Below, piece by piece: positions 1 to 7,968 of a DNA stretch of 64,000 nucleotides. The DNA comes from Alkalicoccobacillus murimartini (GTDB lineage Bacteria > Bacillota > Bacilli > Bacillales > Bacillaceae_D), in assembly GCF_030813245.1 (NCBI RefSeq), contig NZ_JAUSUA010000002.1, forward strand, positions 124,001 to 188,000, given 5' to 3'. The notes beneath the pieces were generated by a model. That model worked only from the letters and a program-made list of their open reading frames with translations, was not told the origin of the DNA and did no database searches. Numbering within the stretch: the stretch's first letter is position 1; every line of letters begins with the position of its first letter. The translations under genes and the position numbers were made by a program.

Positions 1-298
1 CTCGTTCTTCTTTTTGCGCAGGCATTGGGTTCCCTTTAATGTCTAAAGGAGCCTTCACTTCCTTTTGAGCAACCACTGTTTCAAACAGTTTTTGTAGAAT
101 GGTTGCTTTTGTCTCGATATCAAAATCGACGTTACCCATTAACATTTCTATACCCATTTCAACTTTAACTTCATCGTTGAGCTCATTGTCGCCGAGCATT
201 TCTATCAGTCTAATAATATTGTCAAAGCTCATGTTCACGGTGTACATTTGTCCCGAAATTACAACTGAATCATCTAGAGGATAGGCAAGGGAAAACAT
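1..298 (-). CDS. Phage Gp15-family tail protein (3' end outside window)
   Basis: The reading frame starts at an ATG at 298 after an AGGTGAAG ribosome binding site and stays open to the left edge, giving about 99 residues. It begins MFSLAYPLDDSVVISGQ and continues with a YTVNMSFDNIIRLIEML segment, which matches what I know of the bacteriophage Gp15 family. Those proteins are encoded between the tail tube gene and the tape-measure gene in siphovirus prophages and probably act in tail assembly. The gene lies 10 bp after the 124-residue phage gene in the same direction, so the two are probably co-transcribed. The stop codon lies outside the window. Confidence 0.8.
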   Translation of the reverse strand, partial: MFSLAYPLDDSVVISGQMYTVNMSFDNIIRLIEMLGDNELNDEVKVEMGIEMLMGNVDFDIETKATILQKLFETVVAQKEVKAPLDIKGNPMPAQKEER

Positions 299-308
299 GT
301 AACTTCAC

Positions 309-683
309 CTATTTCTTTTTTGACTGAATATACTTTTGTGATTTTGACTGTTTTAACGCTTTAAACTCTCCACGTTTCTCTAATTCTTCCATTAAACCGG
401 TACGTAATGACACATAGCCAACTCCTAATTCAATGATAGAAGGTGTTAGCGCATAAATCTGATCAAAAGACCCAGCTCCTAGGTATACGTCATATGCTTC
501 TCTTAATGTATCCTTTGCATCCTCAAAGCCGTTCTGATCATCTAACTCTGCCACTTTCTTTAAAGCATTCTCCCCTACTTCTAATTCCTTCTTAAGGTTG
601 CTATCCGAATAATCATATTCAAAGTGAAGGCCGTTTATTTCTACTTCAATAATTGGGCGTTTAAGATCAATTTTAATAGCCAT
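309..683 (-). CDS. Phage tail-module protein, probable tail assembly chaperone
   Basis: A 124-residue acidic protein with a lysine-rich C-terminus. The ATG at 683 is preceded by AAAGGAGG. It opens with a short beta-rich stretch (IDLKRPIIEVEINGLHFEY) followed by predicted helices. It lies between the tail tube protein and the Gp15-family gene, where siphoviruses encode tail assembly chaperones or similar small tail proteins. I recognise the family by position and general look only. An AAAAAAG heptamer sits at the 3' end, but shifting there does not enter the next gene's frame. Confidence 0.65.
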   Translation of the reverse strand: MAIKIDLKRPIIEVEINGLHFEYDYSDSNLKKELEVGENALKKVAELDDQNGFEDAKDTLREAYDVYLGAGSFDQIYALTPSIIELGVGYVSLRTGLMEELEKRGEFKALKQSKSQKYIQSKKK

Positions 684-738
684 TTATATTCCTCCTTTAT
701 TGTTAAAAAGGGCGGAAACCCGCCCCTTATGAATTTAT

Positions 739-1200
739 TTAATCTTGAGTTTCTTCCTCAACAGGTGAACCATCCGATTTCTTAGGTCGTTTGTCAAAAG
801 AAATAATACAACTGAAAACCGCATATTCAATCGCTTCGCCCCCAGATGACTTGGGTTCTGTTACCGTTGCTTGTCCCTCGTAAGTATCACCATTAGATTC
901 TACTTTCTTAAACATGATCTTACGTCCCTCACCAAGCTCTTGCTTTAATCCAGCAATGAACTTCATAGCAGGATCCTCATCGTCATACATTCCTTCAAAA
1001 GAATAGCTCTCTGAAACAGAAGTAACATCCTTTTCTGGTGTACCATCTCCATCATAATAGCCTGTGTCTTCTACATTCTCCTCAGATTCATCTGTAACTG
1101 AGGAAATCCATTTAGCCAGTTCCATAAAATCAGGTGCTTCTGAACCCTTCACTAGTGGTGCTACAAAATAACTTGTTAATGCATTCTTTTTACGACTCAT
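739..1200 (-). CDS. Phage major tail tube protein
   Basis: A 153-residue protein starting MSRKKNALTSYFVAPL. The ATG at 1200 is preferred over the in-frame TTG three bases upstream, because an AAGGAGAG site lies at the right distance. The pattern WISSVTDESEENVEDTGYYD followed by a SESYSFEGMYDDEDPAMKFI block and a beta-rich C-terminal half is typical of tail tube proteins of siphovirus prophages in Firmicutes. The subunit polymerises into the tube through which DNA passes. Its start overlaps the upstream stop codon by one base (TGATG), so translation is probably coupled. Confidence 0.8.
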   Translation of the reverse strand: MSRKKNALTSYFVAPLVKGSEAPDFMELAKWISSVTDESEENVEDTGYYDGDGTPEKDVTSVSESYSFEGMYDDEDPAMKFIAGLKQELGEGRKIMFKKVESNGDTYEGQATVTEPKSSGGEAIEYAVFSCIISFDKRPKKSDGSPVEEETQD

Positions 1201-1595
1201 CAAAATCTCTCCTTAATATATAGGTCAGCGCTAAATGCAGCTGAGTAATAATAGTATGTTTCATCTTTTCCGTACTGATCAGGATTTGTTTTTACATTTA
1301 TACCGTTAAACAAATACGTGTTATTAGCACTAGGAACATCCTTGATTTGAGTTAGGTCATTCGTTATTTTTAGAAGAGTATTATACGCTTCTAGTTGATG
1401 TTCATGCTTAGTGATTACTTCGAATACTAACTTCTTGTCGTGTGAGCCATCATAGTAAGATGCCTGAGTATCAGAGGACTTCTTCTTCAAGGTTATGCCG
1501 TTTCCAGATACTAAAGGAGTAGTTACAATCAGTGAATAGTAACTCTGCTTGTTTAACAGATCTAGCACAAGTCTATCTAAAAAATCTATATTCAT
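1200..1595 (-). CDS. Phage minor capsid / tail-terminator-like protein
   Basis: A 131-residue protein starting MNIDFLDRLVLDLL after a GAGGGTAG site. The start codon overlaps the stop of the small upstream fragment (ATGA), the usual arrangement in head-tail modules. The length, the SADLYIKERF-like C-terminus and the position just before the tail tube gene fit the minor capsid / tail completion proteins that sit at the head-tail joint (Minor_capsid_3-like). I cannot tell these families apart by eye. The upstream head genes are missing or eroded, so this protein probably no longer serves a functional particle. Confidence 0.6.
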   Translation of the reverse strand: MNIDFLDRLVLDLLNKQSYYSLIVTTPLVSGNGITLKKKSSDTQASYYDGSHDKKLVFEVITKHEHQLEAYNTLLKITNDLTQIKDVPSANNTYLFNGINVKTNPDQYGKDETYYYYSAAFSADLYIKERF

Positions 1596-1700
1596 GCATA
1601 TCTACCCTCTACCTTCTTTAGTGCAATATCCATGTTTTTAAATACGTATTGCAGACAAGATTTATAGTCTTGTATTCATATTGAGTTTAGTTCTCCACAT
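1592..1700 (-). pseudogene. Frameshifted remnant of a small phage head-tail gene
   Basis: A good ribosome binding site (AGAGGTGATTGATT) precedes an ATG at 1700 that reads MWRTKLNMNTRL and then stops. In another frame the sequence continues as a plausible protein C-terminus (QDYKSCLQYVFKNMDIALKK) that ends at 1592, overlapping the next gene's ATG. The retained start signals and the coupled stop suggest one small gene or an internally deleted larger one, now frameshifted. The family is not recognised. Confidence 0.45.
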
Positions 1701-1730
1701 AATCAATCACCTCTTTCTGAACGTATTACC

Positions 1731-1883
1731 TTATTTAAATACGAATGCTCTCGCTTCACCAGGAGTAAGCTTCTGCCACGAAAACATGTCAATGACAACT
1801 CTTGATAGGACTTTTTTACCTACCATGCCCGCGCTTCCTTCAGACGCGATGAACGCTAAAGCTCCTGTCAGCCTCCTGGTTAG
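1731..1883 (-). pseudogene. C-terminal fragment of an unrecognised phage protein
   Basis: A 50-codon open stretch with protein-like composition (LTGALAFIASEGSAGMVGKK, then FSWQKLTPGEARAFVFK) ends in a TAA at 1731, 30 bp before the next ribosome binding site. It has no start codon of its own with a ribosome binding site. It lies one frame away from the adjacent fragment at 1880-1963, so the two may be halves of one broken gene of about 77 codons. The family is not recognised. Confidence 0.35.
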
Positions 1884-1963
1884 CTACTGACAATCAACAC
1901 TCTTCTGAAGAATCCCGGTACGCCATTGATAGTGGAGTAAGGCGTTTCTCCTTCTATATCCAT
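1880..1963 (-). pseudogene. Short phage-protein fragment
   Basis: A 27-codon piece reading MDIEGETPYSTINGVPGFFR and ending in TAA at 1880. No ribosome binding site precedes the ATG. The piece overlaps the start of the following fragment in another frame, which suggests a frameshift. It occupies the place where terminase, portal and capsid genes would be expected between the late regulator and the tail genes, so it is probably debris from a deletion of the head module. Confidence 0.3.
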
Positions 1964-1982
1964 AGCATAATTCTTTTAGCAC

Positions 1983-2008
1983 AAAAAAAAGGTACCCTGT
2001 TTGGCACC
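1983..2008 (-). terminator. Intrinsic terminator after the ArpU-like gene
   Basis: On the minus strand GGTGCC and GGTACC form a six-base stem (one G-U pair) around a six-base loop, followed by eight T. It lies about 30 bp after the stop codon of the ArpU-like gene and separates it from the structural-gene debris. Confidence 0.7.
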
Positions 2009-2035
2009 CATTTTGTCCGTATTTTGTTTTTATTT

Positions 2036-2437
2036 TTAAATAATCCCAATAGCAGTTGCTAATCTTAGCATGGCCGAACGCTTCTTTTCATAATATTTTC
2101 CTTTCTTGATTCCAAACTCTGAATAGATAGTAAGATCATTTATTTCGATTGAAGATAAAAATTTCCTCTCTACAATAGTCCGTTCTGTTTCATCTAAGCA
2201 AGCATTCAATGCTCTCTCCATCTGTTTTACTCTAAGCTCTTCACTATTATTGAGATTCTTTAATCCATTAGCTGTTTGTAAAGAGGGAAACAAATCCACA
2301 CCATGCTCTCTTTGTTCTCGTTGATTGTCTACCTTTACCTTTAAAGCTCGATAGTTTCGTAACTCATTTATTACCATCTTCTGCATTTGCTTCTCATCAA
2401 TATCAACTAATTCAGTATTACAATTACCTTTCCTCAC
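2036..2437 (-). CDS. ArpU-family phage late transcriptional regulator
   Basis: A 133-residue protein starting at a GTG at 2437 with a GGAGGGG site. The C-terminal part (FLSSIEINDLTIYSEFGIKK, then YYEKKRSAMLRLATAIGI) has the sigma-factor-like helix-turn-helix pattern of the ArpU family. These proteins switch on packaging, head, tail and lysis genes late in the phage cycle and are normally encoded just before the small terminase gene. Here the gene ends at its own terminator and is followed by debris instead of terminase. The early genes expected between it and the repressor are also absent. Confidence 0.8.
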   Translation of the reverse strand: MRKGNCNTELVDIDEKQMQKMVINELRNYRALKVKVDNQREQREHGVDLFPSLQTANGLKNLNNSEELRVKQMERALNACLDETERTIVERKFLSSIEINDLTIYSEFGIKKGKYYEKKRSAMLRLATAIGII

Positions 2438-2526
2438 TTGAACCCCTCCATTATTTATTAGGACATTCAGAAAAAATCAAATAAAAATATCACAAAATAA
2501 ATCTGACCTAATCAACACCCAGTGCC

Positions 2527-2610
2527 TTTTGTCATTCATCACAGGTAATATTAAACATAACGTTTACTTTTGTCAATGATTTTTGTCAACTAAGTGTTTT
2601 CAAATGTCAA
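2527..2610. promoter_or_regulatory. Cluster of TTTTGTCA repeats, probable repressor operators
   Basis: The octamer TTTTGTCA occurs at 2527, 2568 and 2581, with a related AAATGTCAA at 2602, all in the same orientation between the divergent arpU-like and repressor genes. The 2568 and 2581 copies are 13 bp apart, and the 2602 copy lies within the repressor promoter. Repeated sites between divergent phage genes usually bind the adjacent repressor. The assignment is inferred from position. Confidence 0.5.
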
Positions 2611-2625
2611 TAGAAAGGGTATACT
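2597..2625 (+). promoter_or_regulatory. Candidate sigma-A promoter of the repressor gene
   Basis: A TATACT at 2620-2625 has a weak -35 (TTTTCA, 2597-2602) 17 bp upstream. It directs transcription into the repressor-ImmA pair and overlaps one of the TGTCAA repeats, which would permit autoregulation. Confidence 0.45.
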
Positions 2626-2656
2626 ACTATTAATGAACGATAAAGGTGGAGTAAAT

Positions 2657-3172
2657 ATGGCTGAGTTCGGAAAATATTTAAAAGCTATGAGAGAACAACG
2701 CGGATTAGGTGTCAATCAGCTTGCTACTCTATCCGGAGTTAGTTCTTCTCTAATATCTAGAGTCGAGAACGGAAAAAGAGGCGCCCCGAAAAGCTCTACA
2801 TTAGATGAATTAGCTAAAGTTTTAAAGGTTTCGCAAGTAGAATTCTATTTTATGGCTGGTCACGTTGGTGTTCTTGAGTACAATCAAGAATTTATTCCTT
2901 CAAATATAGCATTGCAAAATTTGTCTGATGAGGATAAATATTTACTTAACAAAGAGAATGTAAAACATAATTCTAATGATGAACGTGACATTGCAAAAAG
3001 AATGGAAGCCATCAGAAGAGACTTAAAAACGCCTGATGGTCTTAATTTTTCGGGTGAACCTTTATCTGAAGAAGCAATAGAGTCACTTCTAGAAGCTATG
3101 GAATATGCAGTAAGGCAGACCCAGCGTATTAACAAGAAGTATGTCCCTAAAAAGTACAGAGATAATAATTAG
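2657..3172 (+). CDS. Phage repressor, XRE-family helix-turn-helix protein (ImmR-like)
   Basis: A 171-residue protein with an N-terminal Cro/C1-type helix-turn-helix at about residues 5-62 (GKYLKAMREQRGLGVNQLAT, then SSSLISRVENGKRG). I place the start at 2657, where GGTGGAG precedes ATGGCTGAG. The longer frame from 2594 would begin upstream of the -10 box. It is followed 12 bp later by an ImmA/IrrE-type protease gene. In ICEBs1 and related phages such a pair forms an immunity switch: the repressor holds the element silent until the protease cleaves it. Confidence 0.85.
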   Translation: MAEFGKYLKAMREQRGLGVNQLATLSGVSSSLISRVENGKRGAPKSSTLDELAKVLKVSQVEFYFMAGHVGVLEYNQEFIPSNIALQNLSDEDKYLLNKENVKHNSNDERDIAKRMEAIRRDLKTPDGLNFSGEPLSEEAIESLLEAMEYAVRQTQRINKKYVPKKYRDNN

Positions 3173-3184
3173 GGGGAGATTTAT

Positions 3185-3619
3185 TTGATTTGGATCAAAG
3201 AAACCGTTAGAGAGGTCACCGAGAAGTACAGAACAAACGATCCGTTTGAATTAGCAGCTCACTTAAACGTAATTATCATGGAATGGAATCTTGATGACGA
3301 AATAAATGGTTTTTACCACTATGAAAGGAGGAATAAGTATATATTTTTAAATAACTCGTTAAACGAGACATTTAAACGGTACACTCTAGCACATGAATTG
3401 GGCCATTCAATTTTACACCCTAAATTTAATGCAGCAAAAATGAAAGAGCACACTCTGTATTCGCAAGAAAAGATTGAAATTGAAGCAGATACCTTTGCAG
3501 TTGAATTATTAATAACAGATCATTTTCTCAAAGAGAATAAAAATCGAATTTCTACTATAAAAGATGCAGCTCTTGAAAATGGAGTACCTCTAGAATTAGC
3601 TCACCTAAAGAAGGTATGA
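3185..3619 (+). CDS. ImmA/IrrE-family metallopeptidase (anti-repressor)
   Basis: A 144-residue protein with the zinc-protease motif HELGH at about residues 70-74 inside the TLAHELGHSILHP segment. A downstream glutamate-rich segment (EIEADTFAVELL) provides the third metal ligand. The start is a TTG preceded by AGGGGGAG. The gene follows the helix-turn-helix repressor in one operon. ImmA of ICEBs1 cleaves the repressor ImmR, which is the likely role here. In a prophage this eroded the pair may still confer superinfection immunity, but that is inference. Confidence 0.85.
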   Translation: MIWIKETVREVTEKYRTNDPFELAAHLNVIIMEWNLDDEINGFYHYERRNKYIFLNNSLNETFKRYTLAHELGHSILHPKFNAAKMKEHTLYSQEKIEIEADTFAVELLITDHFLKENKNRISTIKDAALENGVPLELAHLKKV

Positions 3620-3816
3620 TTTTTAAAGAGATTTTATTTCAGTTAAAAAAGGAACATACATTCCTCTTAGAGGTTAGTCTTTTAAAAATGAATATATATG
3701 TAATGTAATTATCTAATGCCAAAACTCAAAAGGAGGATAGTTTTAGTAATAAATACATAAATAAAGCATATTTCCTATAACGGAAATATGCTTTATTATT
3801 TGTTAATATACTCGGA
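3620..3816. other. Prophage-ssrA junction without integrase
   Basis: This stretch lies between the ImmA gene and the tmRNA 3' end. No integrase frame is present, although an integrase usually sits beside an ssrA attachment site. A strong ribosome-binding sequence (AAAAGGAGGA, 3728-3737) has no start codon or open frame after it and may be left from a deleted gene. A perfect 16-bp hairpin follows. The second attachment repeat must lie beyond the left edge, if it exists. Confidence 0.4.
3760..3800. terminator. Bidirectional intrinsic terminator beside ssrA
   Basis: A perfect 16-bp stem (3760-3775 with 3782-3797) around a six-base loop, with AT-rich flanks on both sides. It lies 20 bp after the tmRNA 3' end on the minus strand and also after the repressor-ImmA operon on the plus strand, so it can serve both. 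Confidence 0.75.
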
Positions 3817-4176
3817 TGGAGACGGTGGGAATCGAACCCACGTCCAGAAACAACGACACTTACGCTTCTACGAGCGTAGTTACTGTATTAGTGTTTCGCC
3901 GTCATCTCAGCCCAGCAACAGGCTTTGATACGGCTAGTCCGATTAATCTCTTCCTCCCCCTTCAGACTGCAGGGGAAAAGGTGTAGCCCACTTAGAGTGA
4001 GTCCCAGGTCCTACCACATGGGCGATGGAGGGTGGAACCGCAAAAGAGCTGTTACGCTGCTACTGCGAAGTTGTTGTTTTCTTTGCCAGTTAATTGGCTT
4101 TGGCGTTTTAACGTGGCCGACCCCCACGACTCGCCACGTAAGCACGACCTGTTCCTGTCGAATCCAAAACGTCCCC
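3817..4176 (-). ncRNA. ssrA: tmRNA (transfer-messenger RNA)
   Basis: About 360 nt. The 5' end GGGGACG and 3' end CGTCTCC form the acceptor stem, followed by discriminator A. The T-arm GGTTCGATTCC and the ending GGACGTGGGTTCGATTCC are diagnostic. With SmpB it rescues ribosomes stalled on broken mRNAs and tags the products for proteolysis. The internal frame encodes GKENNNFAVAA. Unlike B. subtilis ssrA, the CCA tail is not encoded: TCC follows the discriminator, so CCA must be added enzymatically. The 3' end abuts a prophage, and ssrA 3' ends are common phage attachment sites. Confidence 0.97.
4052..4087 (-). other. tmRNA tag reading frame GKENNNFAVAA
   Basis: Reading from 4087 on the minus strand gives GGC AAA GAA AAC AAC AAC TTC GCA GTA GCA GCG TAA. 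With the alanine carried by tmRNA, the added tag is AGKENNNFAVAA. The hydrophobic FAVAA end is the usual recognition signal for ClpXP-type proteases, and clpP itself is in this window at 27593. Confidence 0.93.
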
Positions 4177-4182
4177 GTGTCA

Positions 4183-4215
4183 GAAAAAGTTCCGAGGTTT
4201 TAATACCTCAGAACT
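4183..4215 (-). terminator. Hairpin between smpB and ssrA
   Basis: On the minus strand AGTTCTGAGG and CCTCGGAACT form a ten-base stem with one G-U pair, followed by five T, ending 7 nt before the mature tmRNA. It looks like the smpB terminator. A possible ssrA -10 (TATCAT, 4224-4219) lies upstream of it, so an ssrA transcript from there would carry this hairpin at its 5' end before processing. Confidence 0.55.
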
Positions 4216-4255
4216 CTAATGATAGCACAATAAACAGTCAAAATCCAGTTATATG

Positions 4256-4729
4256 CTATCCGTTAAATCGTTCCTTCATTGCACGATCCACTTCTCGTTT
4301 TGCATCTTGTCGACGAAGGGTTTCACGTTTGTCGTAATTCTTTTTCCCTTTTGCCACACCGAGTAGTACCTTCGCAAAGCCATTTTTGATATAGACTTTA
4401 AGAGGTACCAATGAATAGCCTTGCTGTTGAGTCTGACCAATGAGTTGGCTGATCTCTTTTTTCTTCAGCAATAGCTTCCTAGCACGTGTAGGTTCATGGT
4501 TAAAACGGTTTCCCTGTTCATACTCAGCAATATGAGCATTGTGAAGGTATACCTCTCCATCACGGATACGGGCAAAGGATTCCTTAAGGTTCATTCTGCC
4601 CGCTCGCATGGATTTTATCTCAGTGCCTTGAAGCACCATTCCAGCTTCAAAGGTTTCTTCCACAAAATAATCATGGCGTGCTTTTTTGTTCTGTGCAACA
4701 AGATTATCATCTGCTTTTGGTTTTGCCAT
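4256..4729 (-). CDS. smpB: SsrA-binding protein SmpB
   Basis: A 157-residue basic protein starting [20 protein letters not shown]. The ATG at 4729 is preferred over one three codons upstream because GAGGTG lies at the right distance from it. Typical SmpB segments are visible: the [19 protein letters not shown] motif that binds tmRNA, and the C-terminal [20 protein letters not shown] tail that becomes helical in the ribosomal A site. It delivers tmRNA to stalled ribosomes. It lies between rnr and ssrA as in B. subtilis, and together these make the whole trans-translation and RNA-decay module. Confidence 0.97.
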   Translation of the reverse strand: MAKPKADDNLVAQNKKARHDYFVEETFEAGMVLQGTEIKSMRAGRMNLKESFARIRDGEVYLHNAHIAEYEQGNRFNHEPTRARKLLLKKKEISQLIGQTQQQGYSLVPLKVYIKNGFAKVLLGVAKGKKNYDKRETLRRQDAKREVDRAMKERFNG

Positions 4730-4809
4730 TATCCGCACCTCAAATTCTCTTCGTGCATCTATCTTAGCAAAGGCTTTAAGTGAACGTCAATTGCGTTGTT
4801 GCCGCTTGA

Positions 4810-7161
4810 TCAGCTCTTTTTCTTTTTGCCTTTTTTGCGCTTTGCTCCAGGTGCATTATCATAGAAAGGCTTTTTCTTTTTCTTGCGGCCTCCTGATGTA
4901 GACTCACCCGGTTTTTGATCTCTCGCCCCTGCTGTTTTAAGAGGTTTGCGTGCATTTTTCCCTGGACGTTGCTTGCGTTTGCCGCCATCAATCACTTTCG
5001 GACGACTTTTAGGTGCTCTAGGTGCACGAGCTTTCATTCCAGTCAGTTCAAAATCAATTGAGGATTCCTCCACATTCACCTGAACCACACGGATTTCTAC
5101 TTCATCACCAATACGGAATACCTTACCAGTCCGCTCACCAATCATCGCATATTGCTTCTCATCATAATGATAATAATCATCCGTCAAGTAGCTAACGTGC
5201 ACGAGACCTTCGATCGTATTCTCAAGCTCAACAAACAACCCGAAATTCGTTACACCACTGATGATCCCTTCAAAGATCTCACCAATTTTGTCTTCCATGT
5301 ACTGAGCTTTCTTGGCACTGTCTGTATCACGTTCAGCATCTACTGCTCTGCGCTCCATCTCAGATGAATGTTTCGTGATCTCCGGCAGACGCTCATTCCA
5401 GATATCCTGCGTAGACTTATCAATTTTCCCTTGAATTAAGTATGTGCGAATTAAACGATGCACGATTAAATCAGGGTAACGACGGATTGGTGAGGTGAAG
5501 TGAGTGTAGAACTCAGTGGATAAGCCAAAGTGTCCTAAACTATTCGGATCATACTTTGCTTGCTGCATTGAACGCAACATTACTGTACTAATGACCGCTT
5601 CTTCTGGCTCGCCTTTTACTTCAGCTAATAGCTTTTGAAGAGCACGAGGATGTACCGTATTCGCTGTACCACGCACCACATAACCAAAGTTTGTGATGAA
5701 CTCCATGAACTTTTCTAGCTTCTCCGTTTTAGGGTCTTCATGAATTCTGTAGACAAACGGAAGATCTAATCGATGGAAGTGCTCTGCAATGGTTTCATTC
5801 GCTGCAAGCATAAATTCTTCAATTAACTTTTCAGCCACTGAACGCTCTCGCAGCTCAATATCAACAGGTTTGCTTTCTTCATCTACAATGACCTTAGCTT
5901 CCTTAAAGTCAAAATCTATGGCGCCACGTTCTGTCCGTTTGTTACGTAGGATCGCAGCTAGCTTTTCCATTTGTTCAAAAAGTGGGATTAAGTTCTTATA
6001 ACGATCTCGAACCTCGTCATCTGTATTTAACAGGATTGAATTAACGTCTTTGTAAGTCATGCGTTCGGTTGTACGAATCACACTTTCAAAAATATCATGA
6101 TTCACGACCTGTCCAGCTGCATTAAACTCCATCTCACATGAAAGCGTTAGTCGATCCACTTGTGGGTTTAATGAACAAATTCCATTCGATAAACGGTGAG
6201 GAATCATTGGAATAACACGGTCAACTAGATACACACTCGTTCCACGTTCTGCTGCCTCGACATCTATTGGTGACCCTTCCGTCACATAGTGCGTGACATC
6301 AGCAATATGAACACCAAGCACATAGTTTCCATTATCAAGTTGCTTCACTTGAACTGCATCATCTAAGTCTTTGGCATCTGCTCCATCAATCGTAACAATG
6401 GTTTCATCGCGCAAATCACGACGACCTGCTATCGCAGCTGGATCAATGGTATCGCCCACATCTTCCGCTTGTTTGATTACTTCATCAGGAAATGCAAGTG
6501 GAATGCCATGCTTGTAGATAATACTTAAGATATCCATGCCCGGATCGTTTTTGTGGCCAAGAACCTGTTTGACTTCACCTTCAGCACCTGCGCGGTCCTT
6601 TGGATATTTTGTAATTTCAATGACGACCTTATGTCCAGCAATTGCGCCTTTCTCTTTGCCTTTTGGAATAAGAATATCGTCCGGAATTCGTTTATCATCC
6701 GCTATGACCATGCCATATGCTTTGTAATCAACGTATTCTCCTACAATATCTGTTGTTCCACGTTCGACTATGCGAATGACTTTTCCTTCTGGTCTTGAAC
6801 CAGAAGAACGCGAATGAAGGCGGACAAGAACAGTATCCCCATTCATAGCCCCCTCCATATCCTCAGCATTTACATAGATATCGTTCTCCCCTTGTTCTTC
6901 AGGGATCACAAAGCCAAAGCCTTTAGCATGTGCCTGCAATCGGCCACGGGTTAAGTTCATTTTTTCCGGAACGCCATAGCGGTTCGTTCTTGTTTGAACT
7001 AAGATACCTCTGCGTTCCATTTCATTTAAAATCTTTACTAGCTCTTTAAACTCATCACTATCTTTTGTAGGAAATGCCACTTCTAATTCCGAGACAGATA
7101 GAGGCTTTTCTGCTGTATCTTTAAAGTAGTGTGTAAGCTTTGTTAAAAGTTCTTCATTCAT
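4810..7161 (-). CDS. rnr: Ribonuclease R
   Basis: A 783-residue 3'-5' exoribonuclease of the RNB family. In order: an N-terminal winged-helix segment (about 1-65), cold-shock domains (about 70-220), the RNB catalytic domain with the acidic cluster [13 protein letters not shown] at about 257-269, an S1 domain (about 630-710, [17 protein letters not shown]), and a lysine- and arginine-rich tail to the C-terminus. The start at 7161 has GAAAGGAGAAAG upstream. RNase R degrades structured RNAs and the defective mRNAs released by trans-translation, which fits its place before smpB and ssrA. The length is usual for Bacillus RNase R. Confidence 0.97.
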   Translation of the reverse strand: MNEELLTKLTHYFKDTAEKPLSVSELEVAFPTKDSDEFKELVKILNEMERRGILVQTRTNRYGVPEKMNLTRGRLQAHAKGFGFVIPEEQGENDIYVNAEDMEGAMNGDTVLVRLHSRSSGSRPEGKVIRIVERGTTDIVGEYVDYKAYGMVIADDKRIPDDILIPKGKEKGAIAGHKVVIEITKYPKDRAGAEGEVKQVLGHKNDPGMDILSIIYKHGIPLAFPDEVIKQAEDVGDTIDPAAIAGRRDLRDETIVTIDGADAKDLDDAVQVKQLDNGNYVLGVHIADVTHYVTEGSPIDVEAAERGTSVYLVDRVIPMIPHRLSNGICSLNPQVDRLTLSCEMEFNAAGQVVNHDIFESVIRTTERMTYKDVNSILLNTDDEVRDRYKNLIPLFEQMEKLAAILRNKRTERGAIDFDFKEAKVIVDEESKPVDIELRERSVAEKLIEEFMLAANETIAEHFHRLDLPFVYRIHEDPKTEKLEKFMEFITNFGYVVRGTANTVHPRALQKLLAEVKGEPEEAVISTVMLRSMQQAKYDPNSLGHFGLSTEFYTHFTSPIRRYPDLIVHRLIRTYLIQGKIDKSTQDIWNERLPEITKHSSEMERRAVDAERDTDSAKKAQYMEDKIGEIFEGIISGVTNFGLFVELENTIEGLVHVSYLTDDYYHYDEKQYAMIGERTGKVFRIGDEVEIRVVQVNVEESSIDFELTGMKARAPRAPKSRPKVIDGGKRKQRPGKNARKPLKTAGARDQKPGESTSGGRKKKKKPFYDNAPGAKRKKGKKKKS

Positions 7162-7221
7162 AAATGTCTTTCTCCTTTCTTTCTCTCTGTTCTGCCAGTT
7201 CTATCTGTCCCTACTTCAAGC

Positions 7222-7968
7222 TTATTGATCCCAATCGCATGTTTGCAAAAATTCTAGGACATCTTGATGGAGTTGTTCTTTTTCATCTCCAAGGGTGATC
7301 ACATGACCAGAGTGTTCATACCATTTAATTTGTTTATCATCTGATTCTGCTTCATCATGAATAATGTTTGCACTGTTTGTATCAATCATGCCATCCTGTC
7401 TAGCTTGTACGACAAATAGCGGTGAGTAAATATAGTCTAGCTGGCTACGAACTTCATCCATTAAGCCTTTTAATTGATACAGAGTGTCCATTGGAAGCTG
7501 TTTGAATGCCTCCATTTCTTCTTGAATGACATCATCTGATTTTTGTTCTCTTTTCTTATAGGCTTCTGCATATTCGAGCATACCTTCATAGATAGCATCT
7601 TCCGTCTTCGCTCTTACAGGTGCACACATAGATACGATACCCTTTACAGGTAAAGTGTAACCGATTTTTAGAGAGAATACCCCTCCGAGTGATAATCCAC
7701 ACACAGCTATTTCATTATAGCCTTCATCTTTCAAATATTGATACGCTTCTTGTACATCTTTCCACCAATCCTCTGGCCCTGTTTCCACTAATTGCTCTGG
7801 AGGAACACCGTGCCCCTTATATAAAGGAGCGTAACAGGTGTAGCCCTCCTTCTGCAAAAATCGACCAAGCATGCGGACATCTGCTGTTGTTCCAGTAAAC
7901 CCATGCAACAACAGGACAGCCCGCTTGCCTCCTTCAAAGAAAAATGGTTTAGGTGCAACTAACTTCAT
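7222..7968 (-). CDS. est: Carboxylesterase, Est30/YvaK family
   Basis: A 248-residue alpha/beta hydrolase. With the start at the second ATG (7968), preferred for its spacing from AAAGGATG and for matching the Est30 N-terminus, the catalytic triad is Ser93 in GLSLGG, Asp192 and His222, nearly the same numbering as Geobacillus Est30. The oxyanion loop is LLLHGFTGT near residue 20. It is predicted to be cytosolic and to hydrolyse short-chain carboxylic esters. In B. subtilis it lies between secG and rnr. Here it is still next to rnr, but secG is 11 kb away. Its start overlaps the upstream hydrolase gene. Confidence 0.93.
   Translation of the reverse strand: MKLVAPKPFFFEGGKRAVLLLHGFTGTTADVRMLGRFLQKEGYTCYAPLYKGHGVPPEQLVETGPEDWWKDVQEAYQYLKDEGYNEIAVCGLSLGGVFSLKIGYTLPVKGIVSMCAPVRAKTEDAIYEGMLEYAEAYKKREQKSDDVIQEEMEAFKQLPMDTLYQLKGLMDEVRSQLDYIYSPLFVVQARQDGMIDTNSANIIHDEAESDDKQIKWYEHSGHVITLGDEKEQLHQDVLEFLQTCDWDQ

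Noticed and set aside
315-321. AAAAAAG slippery heptamer at the end of the 124-residue phage gene, as for tail chaperone frameshifting
   Set aside because: A -1 shift there leads to a stop after about 13 codons and does not enter the Gp15 frame. The frame of Gp15 is closed by a TGA just upstream of its ATG. The two proteins are not joined by a simple -1 frameshift.
2594-2656. Longer N-terminus of the phage repressor
   Set aside because: The upstream ATG precedes the -10 box of the gene's own promoter and has no ribosome binding site.
3925-4337. Plus-strand open frames over the tmRNA
   Set aside because: They lie inside ssrA and the smpB 3' end and have no start signals or family features.
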